Below, piece after piece: positions 25,301-34,400 of a DNA stretch of 64,000 nt. The stretch spans positions 17,991,501-18,055,500 of the forward strand of contig NC_064443.1 of the NCBI RefSeq assembly GCF_023343835.1, given 5' to 3'. The notes below the pieces were generated by a model that saw only the letters and a list, made by a program, of their open reading frames with translations, was not told the DNA's origin and did not search any database. A program made the translations under genes and the position numbers. Within the stretch, counting starts at the first letter, position 1; every line of letters starts with the position of its first letter. This stretch comes from Lagopus muta. Taxonomy: Eukaryota; Chordata; Aves; Galliformes; Phasianidae.

Positions 25301-27768
25301 AGTTGTGACTGCTGATGGCACTTCTCAGCCACAGAGCACTCTCTCTGTTTTGCCATAGCACCAAGTCAGCCCCCTGGGAACATCATATGGAACTCATCAG
25401 ACTCCAAGATCATACTGAACTGGGACCAAGTGAAAGCACTGGATAATGAGTCAGAAGTGCAGGGCTACAAGGTGAGTGCCAGCACAGGCAGTGGGACCAT
25501 GACCAGGCACAGCCTCCATCGGGACCTGCAGGGAGACCTGATGGAACCTTGGCTGTCCCCACATTCTTGCACTGTGCTTCAGTGGAAATGTTCATGATCT
25601 CATATTGAGTTTGGGGTTTACAGTAAGAACTTGGGTGGAAACCTTCCAGAGGCTGTAGCCAGCTCCTTAATTGCAGATAAATAAAATGCTTTTTTAATAG
25701 CTCTATTTTCTTCGGAAAGCAAAGCCAAAAGAAAAGAAAGAGAATCCTCATTAGTCGCAGTTTTAATAGGGTTTAATTTAACCAGAGAGAAATTTTGGGA
25801 AGATTTCAGCTCCATCACCTTCCACAAGGGTTTAATTTGGCCCAAAAAAGACATCAGTGAGTGAATGCCAGCCAGTGCCTCCAGGGCCGGGCTATGTGAG
25901 CGTTTCCATCAGAGCTGGAAGCGATGAAGGACCTGGGCACACTTTGTGTTCTGTTCACTGCCCACAGTTTGGGGGCATCAGACTCGTGCGCTTGTGCCAG
26001 CTCTCATGTCTGCCCTCACTTCTAAGTATCTTTGGTGCACTCTATTGAGAAATCAAAAGTAAGGAATTTCTCGGGGCTTTCAGTCAGAATCCCCAGGTGA
26101 ATCCCAGCAGTTCAGACCATCTCATTCCTACGTATTTTGGGTCTGAAATGCAAATTAAGAAGTCAGTTGAAACAGGCGAAAGAGACTTTCATCACCCTTG
26201 AAAAAGCAGAATCTTATCTCACAGGTTTCTAAAAATTCCTTTTGTAACTATGGTTAGGATAACAGTCACATTCCTTACTGGCTCACAGCAAAACACTGCC
26301 TAGCTTTTTATTTTTTTTTCTGGAAATCTTCTGAATTATGCCACAATTTATGATGCTAGGTAATAGGACTTCCAGTTCTTAAGAGGTGAATTTAAAAAGT
26401 AGTTTACCTGGGGAGGCCAGTAGTGGCTGCTGGGGTCAGGATGACAGCACCTTGGTGACCACACTGTGTGTCTGGGTGTCACTGGGTGCATTTTGGGTAC
26501 TCAAGGTAAGGGAAGAGCAGCGGTCAGACCAGACACTCCTACAGCAATGAGTGCTTCTGCTGTTCATGAGTGCTTCCTCATCGCTCTCCCACAGGTTCTG
26601 TACAGGTGGAACAGGCAGAGCAGCGCATCAGTGATTGAAACCAACAGGACCTCTGTGGAACTCTCCCTGCCCTTTGACGAGGACTACATCATCGAGATAA
26701 AGCCCTTCAGCGACGGGGGCGATGGCAGCAGCAGTGAGCAGATCCGGATCCCAAAGATCTCAAGTAAGGCTGGGGAACAGGTGCCCCTCTGCTCCGTTTC
26801 ACCCCAGGAGCAGCCAGCATGGGCGTCATGCCCTGGGGGGGGCTGAAATTCAGCATCCAGCAGCAGCCCAGCTCAGGGTCCTGGCTCCAGCCTGAGCCAA
26901 GTTTAAAATATGAGGAAATGCTGTCATAAGTGCTTATGGTTGTGTTTAAGATTTCTGCACACTTTCTGCTTTCCTACTTCCGTACTCATATATACTGAAT
27001 ATATTGTTTCACTGCAATTCACTATAACAAAATATAAAATGCAGTGTTCAGAGACTTTTAAATTTATAAGGCTACTATATGGCAATATTCCATTCTGTGT
27101 TGGATGCATAAATATTTATTTAGGGAAATGAGGTTGTGCAGAAGAACAAACAGAAAAGAGAGTATTTTATTACTCAACATTGCTTTTGCAAAATCTCTAT
27201 GTCCCATCTTCCATTAATAATACCGCCGTTTATAAGCTGCATTAAATCAGCTGCCTCTGCAATGCAGGAATGTGGCATTAAAATTACAGCGATGTGAAAA
27301 ACCATGGATGAGATTGGAATTATCTCCCCCTGGTTGTGTGCTGTGGCCATACAAACCCTGCAGAGGGATTTCATCAGCAGACACAGCAGAGCAGGAGCGC
27401 ACGCCAGTTCCTATTTGGCTCCATGCGGGAGCATCCCTGTAGGATCCTTTAGGATCGTCCTGTAGGATGTGGATTGGGCCAGACTGGTGCCGTAAATAAC
27501 AGCTTGAAAGTAGCAGAATTATAAAGAGAAATGTGGGAGAGGCCTCAGCGTAACAGCAATGGGGATTTCAGTGGGCAGATGGGGTGGTGGTGGGGCATGG
27601 GGACCGGGCAGGGCTGCGGGCTGAGGGTTTGCAGTGCTCTCCTGATCTCCCCTCTCTCTCTGCTCAGATGCATACGCAAGAGGAGGCAGCTCTTCGACCT
27701 CCAACGCCTGCACACTGTCGGCCATCAGCACGATAATGATCTCGCTCACAGCTCGGTCCAGTTTATGA
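1266..27768 (+). CDS. CNTN4: Contactin-4, C-terminal part (12 exons in window, 5' end outside)
   Basis: CNTN4 is a GPI-anchored immunoglobulin-superfamily adhesion protein of neurons, acting in axon guidance and synapse formation. The coding exons are 1266-1393, 16822-16997, 18750-18870, 20905-21063, 21778-21927, 22468-22538, 23394-23628, 24134-24249, 24754-24940, 25359-25471, 26595-26763 and 27668-27768. All junctions are GT-AG and the phases chain perfectly, giving 574 residues: end of Ig5, Ig6, FNIII 1-4 and a GPI signal ending ISLTARSSL. The text follows human contactin-4 closely, for example [12 protein letters not shown] and the glycine run [15 protein letters not shown]3, CNTN5 and CNTN6 are the alternatives, but both the sequence and the neighbour IL5RA point to CNTN4. 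The first four and a half Ig domains and the promoter lie left of the window. Confidence 0.97.
2210..2236. repeat. A-rich simple repeat (A)n(TAAA)n
   Basis: Ten A residues are followed by TAAATAAATAAAAAT inside the large CNTN4 intron. No adjoining retroelement body is recognisable. Confidence 0.7.
14164..14220 (-). mobile_element. CR1 LINE 3'-end fragment
   Basis: The plus strand reads ATCACAGAATGGCTTGGATT and continues into GGACCTTAAAGATCATGTAG, close to the reverse complement of the well-known 3' end of avian CR1. Only about 57 bp are recognisable, so this is a 5'-truncated and diverged copy in minus orientation. It lies deep in the large CNTN4 intron. Confidence 0.75.
16822..16997 (+). 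CDS. CNTN4: CNTN4 exon: first part of Ig domain 6
   Basis: The exon encodes [19 protein letters not shown] and continues through [12 protein letters not shown] with the first Ig6 cysteine, then [12 protein letters not shown], ending at VGG. It starts in phase with the single base left by the previous exon and ends on a codon boundary. The donor is GTAAGT. Confidence 0.96.
16998..18749 (+). other. CNTN4 intron between the two Ig6 exons
   Basis: AT-rich intron with no recognisable repeat or gene. It ends in the tandem acceptor TATCAGCAG. Confidence 0.8.
18750..18870 (+). CDS. CNTN4: CNTN4 exon: second part of Ig domain 6
   Basis: The exon encodes [20 protein letters not shown] and then [20 protein letters not shown], containing the second Ig6 cysteine. 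I chose the first AG of a NAGNAG acceptor because it keeps the glutamine found in human CNTN4. The donor is GTATTT. Confidence 0.95.
18871..20904 (+). other. CNTN4 intron between Ig6 and FNIII-1
   Basis: About 2 kb of intron. It starts near a short GTT triplet run (about 18888-18903). No gene or retroelement was recognised. Confidence 0.8.
20905..21063 (+). CDS. CNTN4: CNTN4 exon: FNIII domain 1, first half
   Basis: The exon encodes [20 protein letters not shown], then [20 protein letters not shown]. This has the typical FNIII opening with the conserved tryptophan of strand B. Its base composition is much more GC-rich than the flanking introns. Confidence 0.96.
21778..21927 (+). CDS. CNTN4: CNTN4 exon: FNIII domain 1, second half
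   Basis: The exon encodes [20 protein letters not shown], then [19 protein letters not shown], including the L-x-P-x-x-x-Y/F core of an FNIII fold. Phases are 2 in and 1 out, and the donor is GTAAGT. The preceding intron (21064-21777) and the following one (21928-22467) contain nothing recognisable except the poly-T at the end of the latter. Confidence 0.96.
22431..22460 (+). repeat. Long poly-T tract forming the polypyrimidine tract of a CNTN4 acceptor
   Basis: Nineteen T, one C and ten T stand directly before CCCTCAG at 22461-22467. The mononucleotide run therefore doubles as the polypyrimidine tract of the exon at 22468. Confidence 0.9.
22468..22538 (+). CDS. CNTN4: CNTN4 exon: FNIII domain 2, first part
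   Basis: A short 71-bp exon encoding [20 protein letters not shown] then ITWE. The glycine run and ITWE match contactin-4. It ends on a codon boundary before the donor GTGAGT. Confidence 0.96.
23394..23628 (+). CDS. CNTN4: CNTN4 exon: FNIII domain 2, second part
   Basis: The exon encodes [20 protein letters not shown] through [20 protein letters not shown] and VVYSAEE. The open frame also runs upstream into the intron, but the acceptor TGCCCACAG and the phase fix the start. It is strikingly GC-rich. The introns on either side (22539-23393, 23629-24133) show no repeat. Confidence 0.96.
24134..24249 (+). CDS. CNTN4: CNTN4 exon: FNIII domain 3, first half
   Basis: The exon encodes [20 protein letters not shown], then [18 protein letters not shown], with the strand B tryptophan. 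It enters with two bases completing a codon and ends on a codon boundary. The donor is GTAAGG. Confidence 0.96.
24754..24940 (+). CDS. CNTN4: CNTN4 exon: FNIII domain 3, second half
   Basis: The exon encodes [20 protein letters not shown], then [20 protein letters not shown] and [19 protein letters not shown]. The two N-glycosylation sequons (NQT, NVT) are as in human CNTN4. The donor is GTGAGT. Confidence 0.96.
25359..25471 (+). CDS. CNTN4: CNTN4 exon: FNIII domain 4, first half
   Basis: The exon encodes [20 protein letters not shown], then [18 protein letters not shown]. It matches human CNTN4 nearly residue for residue and ends on a codon boundary. The donor is GTGAGT. Confidence 0.96.
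25472..26594 (+). other. CNTN4 intron inside FNIII-4
   Basis: Intron of 1.1 kb with no recognised gene or mobile element. It ends with the acceptor CTCTCCCACAG. Confidence 0.8.
26595..26763 (+). CDS. CNTN4: CNTN4 exon: FNIII domain 4, second half
   Basis: The exon encodes [20 protein letters not shown], then [20 protein letters not shown] and [16 protein letters not shown]. This is the last FNIII strand set before the GPI tail. The donor is GTAAGG. Confidence 0.96.
26764..27667 (+). other. Last CNTN4 intron
   Basis: Intron of 0.9 kb. A small imperfect duplication of the unit CTGTAGGAT occurs around 27436-27470. Nothing else was recognised. Confidence 0.75.
27668..27768 (+). CDS. CNTN4: CNTN4 last exon: GPI-anchor signal and stop
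   Basis: The exon encodes [20 protein letters not shown], then [13 protein letters not shown] and TGA at 27766-27768. The small-residue stretch followed by a hydrophobic C-terminus is a GPI attachment signal. The omega site probably lies in the SSSTSNA stretch (inference). Confidence 0.96.
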
Positions 27769-28086
27769 CAAAAATTACATGGAGGACTTCTTGTTTATAA
27801 TATAAGCAACATTTAGCTAGCTGTTTCGAAGACACCCAGTACCAAGTAATATTGTGGTTTGAGTACATCTTACTACTGGAAAAATGTTTATGCTTCTTTA
27901 GGAATGGCATTATACAGTACTTCCTCAAAGCAAATATAGCTTTGTCTGAAGTTTCCTTGGAAACTCTGCAATGCACTGAAAACATCTGTAATACGATGTT
28001 ACCAAAGCAGTTTACATATGTCCTTATATGCATATTTTTTATTATATATTTAGTGTTTTATAGAATTTTTTAAAGTTAACATACGA

Positions 28087-28094
28087 TGTAGATA
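28087..28094 (+). promoter_or_regulatory. Candidate Pumilio response element in CNTN4 3' UTR
   Basis: TGTAGATA fits the UGUANAUA consensus bound by PUM1/2, which repress and destabilise mRNAs. One short motif can occur by chance. Confidence 0.3.
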
Positions 28095-29180
28095 TTAATT
28101 TTTCCTCTGCTATAAAATGCTATGGACAACATTATCACGAAAATATTGTTTGGAATTTTTTCCTTTCTGACCGAGAGTTCCACGTTGTTCTTAGTCAGCT
28201 GGCCGCCACTTTCCTGTATGGTGTCACAGGGCCCCGCAGGGCAGAACTGCTTCCCACCGGGTGCAGAGTGAGCGGCGATCCTTGTGTGACCCCAGTGCTG
28301 TTAGCACACGAGACTTTCCATGTTATTCAGAGGATTCAGCGAGACAGACTCCAAATGCACAGAAAGAACGCTACGATCTTGAAACGAAACACGCAGCTTT
28401 TGGTCGTTTGCGGACTACAGGACATGTAGCTGATATTCTGGCACCACGCAGTAAGGTTCCATTTTTACTGTCTTGAAATAGCTTTGTCTTTATCATAATT
28501 AGCATTAAATTGGGAAGGAATGGAGGTAGCGCGGAGATGTTGGGTACCAGTGGGTGTCCCCCGAGGGCCTTGCTGCAAACCCGGCTCATCCCGTGCCCAC
28601 GTTGCTCCATGGACACCGAGAGCAGCGCTCCAAGACGCAGCGCAGCCGGGCTCAGCGCTGCCCAAACGCTTCCCTCCCTCGTCCCATAGTCATCCTCCTC
28701 TCCAGCCCCATTCTGGCACACGCTGGGGCCCGGCAGCGGTGTGGGGAGAGGGAGCCCACAGCTCTTGGAACCCCTCGGAGGAACCCGGAGGCGTAACAGC
28801 GGCACGCCGGAAAGCGACAATATCCACAGCAAAAATCATCTTCTTCAGAGAAGGACTGTTTGTTACTACGGGGTACTTTTGTACGTTCACTCAGATGGGA
28901 TAACGCTAGTACAAGGCAATGGAATTTTCTATAAAGTTTTCAAGTTTAAATGCGCAGCAGTGGTTTACTGTTATTTTTTCCTGATAGCTTGAATTTGCCT
29001 GTAACTTGTCTTTTTTGCTTACAAAATAATACAGTTAACTTTTAGACCTTCTAAATATATTTATTCAGTAACGCATAATCAGGATTCCACTTGTGTAAAA
29101 GTCAGGGGTGTTGACCAGAGAAATATTGTCAGTATTTCAAGCTGTGTTTCTTTCTTAGTTTGATATGGTTACTTCTATGT

Positions 29181-29253
29181 AAAAAAAAAAAAAAAAAAAA
29201 GAAAAGAAAAAAAAAACACAAAACCAAGAAAAATGGAACAAAAAAAAAAAAAA
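29181..29253 (+). repeat. A-rich tract in CNTN4 3' UTR
   Basis: Twenty consecutive A, then interrupted A runs to about 29253, all on the sense strand of the UTR and about 80 bp before the poly(A) signal. Confidence 0.9.
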
Positions 29254-29331
29254 GAGCTGTAGTTTTCTCCCCAGTGTAAATGATATTTATCAGTGAACTA
29301 GCAGATGTAACCTTTTTTTAAAGGTATTGTT

Positions 29332-29337
29332 AATAAA
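29332..29337 (+). terminator. CNTN4: CNTN4 poly(A) signal AATAAA
   Basis: AATAAA lies inside GTTAATAAATATTCTG. Cleavage is expected 10-30 bases downstream, where a T/G-rich stretch follows. It is the first canonical signal after the CNTN4 stop. Confidence 0.65.
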
Positions 29338-29350
29338 TATTCTGTCATTT

Positions 29351-30684
29351 GTAAAGATACCTGTCTGCCAGGAGCGTTTCTCCCCTCCATCCCTTTGCAC
29401 CCACAGTGACAAATGTCAGCACCCAGCGCCCACCTGGCTCCTCCCCACATGGGGGGGCAGCAGACAGGTCTGCTTCAGAATAAATCTATTGGGGTGAGAG
29501 CGGCTATTTCTGTAGAGTCCTGAACTTTCAAAGCTTCCATGCAGGCTGGTGTGGTTGGAATGCAGCTTGGGCATCTCTGAGTCTCACCAAGATATCAGAA
29601 AGGATCAGAAACAAACCAAACGCTTCCTTCCCTTCAGGTAAGGCATCGCTTCCTTCTTGTCTTTGTGGATCCTGGCAACGTTTTGTGTTTCTAACTGTGT
29701 TAAGTGTGGCAGTGTAAGTTGTGCGATTGGAGCAAATCTTGGGTGTTTCCTTTGGTTTTTCAGAGGAACCCAGCGCACTTTGCCCATCAGTAATGCTTAA
29801 AACCAAAAGGACGCGATTCCGTTTTTAGAAAGAAATTGTAAAATCACCATCTTCCATGGGAAATGTGCAAAGATTTATTAAAACAATGAAAATAGCCATG
29901 TTTTCGAAAGGATTTCTGTTTCATTGGAATGCAGCCTAAGCAGTAATTTAAAAATTCATGTTTTAATGTCTTCGTGCCACCATAGGGCCGTGCAGCACTC
30001 AGCCCGGCCACGTGTCAGGCAGTTTCATCAGCTCCCAAGCGGCAGCACAGGCAAGGCTCGTGATGCTGAACATTGCATGGGGAAGGAGAAGCGGTGACAC
30101 TCAGATGGAGGTAGGGAGCTTGGCACCTGGTGGGGGGCACCTGAGCGTGGCTTTGGGGAAAAAGCACAGAAATCCAGGCGAGGGAAACAACAGACTGCAA
30201 ATGTTTGTGTTGTTTTCCCATCATCCCCACCAGCAGCATGGAAAATCCCAAGCTGCTCTGCCACTTCTGAAGCTCTTAACAGAAATGTGGGTACCTGTCC
30301 AAGTGCCCTGAGAGCTGAAGGCTTTCGCTGCAAGTGCAGAGCAGTCACAGTGCACAGCTCAAATGCAAACTACACCGAAATGTACTGCATTAATCTCTGC
30401 AGCACCTTTCCATTAATGGGAGAGAAATTATATTTACAAATCTTATTTATTAGAGGACTTGAAGCCGTGACATAAATGAAATACATTACAGTAAATGAAT
30501 TCTTTCATCTCATTTTTAGGATTTTACTAATGAAATACTGATTTTCAGACTGTTAAAGCTGGGCACCTCCAATCCATTCCAATCACAAGCAGTAGAGACA
30601 TTTGAGGCACAAACATTGTTATATTAATGAGCTACATTAATTTTGATGGAGCCATGCTATTTCACCCAGATGAGAGCTGCCTCA
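29351..30684. other. Intergenic region between CNTN4 and IL5RA 3' ends
   Basis: About 1.3 kb separates the two convergent genes. I see short open frames on both strands, none supported. AATAAA words on either strand could extend either transcript into it: plus strand 29479, minus strand 29874 and 30446. Confidence 0.7.
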
Positions 30685-30690
30685 TTTATT
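30685..30690 (-). terminator. IL5RA: Candidate IL5RA poly(A) signal
   Basis: TTTATT on the plus strand is AATAAA on the IL5RA strand. It is the first canonical signal after the IL5RA stop, giving a 3' UTR of about 0.65 kb. A second one lies at 30446-30451. Confidence 0.5.
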
Positions 30691-31331
30691 ATAATTATTT
30701 CTAGTCTTTAGCACCTGGGAGCTCCATTATGTTTAGGCACTTCCCAAACAACTTCATTGCTCAGTGTTTTGTTGTTTTTTTGTCTTCCTATTCCATGCTC
30801 ACGTGCTTGGGGCAGCCGGGTGGGCAGGAGGCTCTTTGGGCAGGATGCAAAGAACAGAGCAGCTGGTGAGGGCAGACCAGAGCTTGCTTGGGGCAGGTCT
30901 GGTAACTTGCTTGGATGGGTAAGAAGAATGTGCTGCAATCTTGGGCTTGGATGTTCAAACTCACCTGAAGGCAGTTGGAATTACAGATGGAGGAGGGGCC
31001 CAGCTCCTTTAGTATCAAAAAGCCTTGGTAAAACCACAGGGAGCTCCTTGGCAAACTTCCTTAGCTATGCATAACTGAGGGCTGTGTTCCCAGGCTGTGT
31101 TCTATAGATCGGGTTGAGGAAAGGCATCAGAACGTGCCAGGAAAGTGCTGCTTTTTTCATTTCTTTTTTCCCTTTAAGCTGTAACCTCTTGCACCACCGT
31201 CTGTGGGTTGGGGCTGTCGCCTCGCCATTGGCACCGCCGTGCTCTTTCCACACCACTCACAGCAGTTGTTCTAAATGAACCAACAAACAGTGCTGGAACC
31301 ACAGCCGAGCAGTTCTTCATGTGCAGTTGCC
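30691..31331 (-). other. IL5RA: IL5RA 3' UTR (inferred)
   Basis: The stretch runs from the IL5RA stop to the first AATAAA on that strand. No protein-coding content was recognised. Its extent depends on which poly(A) signal is used. Confidence 0.5.
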
Positions 31332-31421
31332 TCAGAAGACGTCGTCGTGCAGAGCGCTGCTGGGGAGGCCCTCGGCCAGGCCTGGCTCCAGCCACGTCTC
31401 ACTGGGGCAGCTGTGTGCCCT
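31332..31421 (-). CDS. IL5RA: IL5RA last coding exon: cytoplasmic tail
   Basis: Behind the strong acceptor GCTTGTTTTGCAG the frame reads RAHSCPSETWLEPGLAEGLP, then SSALHDDVF and TGA. The phase (0) fits the previous exon exactly. Human ends in a segment of almost the same length that also has an S-E-T and ends in D-S-V-F. The middle is not conserved, so the call rests on phase, length and the two anchored ends. Confidence 0.85.
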   Translation of the reverse strand, partial: RAHSCPSETWLEPGLAEGLPSSALHDDVF

Positions 31422-34400
31422 CTGCAAAACAAGCAGAGCTCCAGCACCGACTGAACCAGCGAGCCATCGAGAGCTGCAGGGTAGCCCACAGCAGCAGTAA
31501 CACCAGCACCTCACCAAATGTATGCTTTCATTTAGGAATGGAGCGCTCGCAGCAAGCAGCTCCAAGGTCTCATATCCCTGTGCCCTGACCTTCTGCTCAC
31601 CCTGAGCTTCCCTTAAGGACAGCAGGACTGAAGGTAGCGCTGAGATGCCCCTGGGAACAGAACAGCCTCTGTGCGTTCCCATTTCCTGGCTGCGGTGTTA
31701 ATATTTGCCGTTTCTCACATTCTTATTTGTGATACCCTAAGTCGTGTTATTTTACACCCGTGGCTTTGATTAAAAACAAACATTTGCTAATCTTTTAAGC
31801 CTGTTTCCTTGACCGGACCATGGAATAATACCCCGAAAATCAAACCTCTATTCTGAGGGGACAAATTAAAATCAAGTTAGTGAGCAGCGCTTTCTTGAGC
31901 AGACAATGAGGAGTTTTATCTTATCTGTAAGGCAAATGTATTTACCAGGAAAGCGACAGCAAACATAATAAGGCTTAAAACCAGCTTAACAGTAGGACAC
32001 GAGCATCTCTCACCGTTCGGTTTCCCAAAACAAATCGGCTCTGCAGGAGCTGAGCTCCAGTCCCTGCCAAGGCACGCCGTGCCTGGCCGCGCTGCTGCCG
32101 CAGGATGCAGGGCTGGAGGGACAGCACACAAGTGTTCCCTCTGTTGGTTAAGAAAAACCGAAAGCGATTAAAATATGACTTTACCTCGTAGTGATTTGGA
32201 AAGGGATCTCTGAACTTGATCCTGGGCGTCGGAATGGGCGGAAACAGTTTGCTCCACGTGTGTTGTCTGTGGGAAACAGAGGCGAAGGGTTGTGAGGGCA
32301 CTGCTGGGTGCTGAGGAAGCGCCCGACCTGCGGGCACCAGCAGCCCTGATTGGGGGAGCAGTGCAGGGCTGTGCCTGAGGGCAGCCTGGTTTGGGAGTTC
32401 AGGACAGGCTGCCCTGTGCTCAGATCGTGGTTTCTGGACATAATGTGTCTTGGCAAGAGAGCAATTGCAATTGCATGGGTTGCCTGTAAGCTGCTGCATT
32501 TAGTGGTGATGAGTTGATGGTCGGACTGGATGATCTGACGCGTCTTTTCCAACCTTAGTGATTCTGTGATTCCTTATTCTGGCCCAAGCAGTTGTACATT
32601 TGTGGTAGCAAGAGCTGCAGTGCAACCGTTTCCTTGCATCTGACACAGCTCAGAGTACAGAATACACAGCCACCAAAAGGCTCTGTCTGCCAAGGTCCAA
32701 GCAGGGCCCTATTTTAATGGGAACATGGCCAGCATGAAGGTGACAGGGCTTAGCTCAGGAGGAGCGTGCAGAGCCTGCTGGGGACCGGCCTGGTGCCCAC
32801 GAAGCAGAGGTGAGGCTGAGGCATGGCTGCCCTGCAGCACCTGAGCCCTGGGCACTGCAACCAGCTCCGCTCCCCTGCCCCATTTGTTCTGTGACAGCTC
32901 TGGCTGATCTCTGGTTCGTTGAGCGCTTTGGTTACTTTGACTTTCCTTCTAAAGCTTCCCGATTTCTGTCAAGTTTTCTTTTATCCTATTATTCCTCCTC
33001 AGCAGGGAGTCTAAAATAAATTCCTGCTGCTAACTTACTCTTTTCCATAGCTTTCATTTTGAGACAGAAGAAAAATCCTCATCTCTCTCCCGCCCACCCT
33101 TCCTCAAAGCATTTTCAATCAGTTTGGAGCTAAACCTTCCTGGCTGAGCGGCTGCTGCCTTTAAGGAGACATTGATTGGGAACTGATTATTTGCTGAAGG
33201 GAGGGGAAGTACCAAGGCTGGCAAAGCAAGATCTGACTGAGCGAGTTATGGGATGTCTGCCATTGCTGTGCATGGACCGGGGCTTGGGAAGGCATGCAGC
33301 CAAGAAAGGAATGTGCGCACCCTGGTGCAGGCACTCCATCTTCACAGCTCCTGCCACGAAGAGCAAAGTGATCTCAAATCAGTTGTGTTCAGCAGAAACA
33401 GGGGGATCTGAAAAGGCCCTTTGCTGTGAGGTGGCATTTCTGTGGGCATAAAGAGGGACTGGTTTGCGCTCTGCCTCTTCCCCCAGCTTCTAGCAGGGGC
33501 TGGATCTGGAAGGACCAGAATAATCCTTTGTGTCCTGGCCTCCCAGGAGGAGAAATAAGTTTAGTTCTGTCCACACTGGTTCCACAGCCCCAGCGGCACA
33601 TGGTTCTCAAGGAGCTGAGGGAAGGCTGAGTGACCTGCTGCCACCTGCCTCGGGGTGCCCAAGTTCAGTTCAGGCTCAGCCAAAGGGACGTGGGGAAAGG
33701 CTGCTGCCAGGAAAGATGGAGAATTTGGGAAAACAGCAGTAAAGACCTTCCCAGTATGCTCAGGGAAACAGCAGCAGGGGTGCAACCTGCTCTTACCTCA
33801 GTCTGAGTGTGGTTTTGATTTACACTACTGCTGCACAATGTAACCAAGGAGGTGTGGTTTTCTTCGGAGCTGGTGCATTTGTAGTTGTGCTGTTTATCAA
33901 TGAAGGATTTTGATGGAGCTGTGCCCAAATCATTTATTGAGTCAGCAATTAAGTTACACATCACTTCTGGACTGGAAACACTTAAGGATGGGCTCACGAG
34001 TGCCCAGCAGCACTGAGGTGGGAGCACAGCCAGGTTCGTGGTGGCTGCATGCCCCTCAGGTGCAAGGGTCCTTGCAAAGGGGCAGTGCTGTGGTGCTTAC
34101 AGTGATGCTCTCAGTATGGTCCTGGTCTTTTTTTTTGCAGAACACTGAAAAGTGGAGTGATTAAATATTTTGTCACAAAAAAGTAATCTAGACTAATCTG
34201 TGTTTGCCTTTATATGGCTTAGACCATGGCCCTTGCTGTTAGCACCACTTGGACCATTAGGCTTTGAAAACACCCTGTGGACCCCTCAAGCTTCACTCTG
34301 CTTCAGATGTTGTGCTGTGTCTTTCTTTCTAAAATTTGCTACTTTCCCACGGGCTGGATTTTAGAAGGCCAAAGATAAACAGAAATAAGAGAATATGTTC

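Larger units (their letters stand above)
27769..29350 (+). other. CNTN4: CNTN4 3' UTR
   Basis: The region after the stop is AT-rich with several ATTTA-type words, then a GC-rich block (about 28520-28820), then an A-rich tract (29181-29253). The first canonical AATAAA after the stop is at 29332-29337, so the UTR is about 1.58 kb. The end point is inferred; a second AATAAA stands at 29479-29484. Confidence 0.7.

Noticed and set aside
28371-28903. Open frames of 127-153 codons in the CNTN4 3' UTR
   Set aside because: They lie in the GC-rich block where stops are rare, overlap each other on both strands, and resemble no family.
29528-29806. 92-codon minus-strand frame between CNTN4 and IL5RA, considered as the IL5RA last exon
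   Set aside because: It does not match the IL5RA tail. The exon at 31332-31421 has a better acceptor, correct phase and a human-like C-terminus.
31850-31945. Acceptor-like sites on the minus strand that would give other IL5RA C-termini
   Set aside because: They lead to peptides of 2 to about 20 residues without resemblance to the receptor tail.
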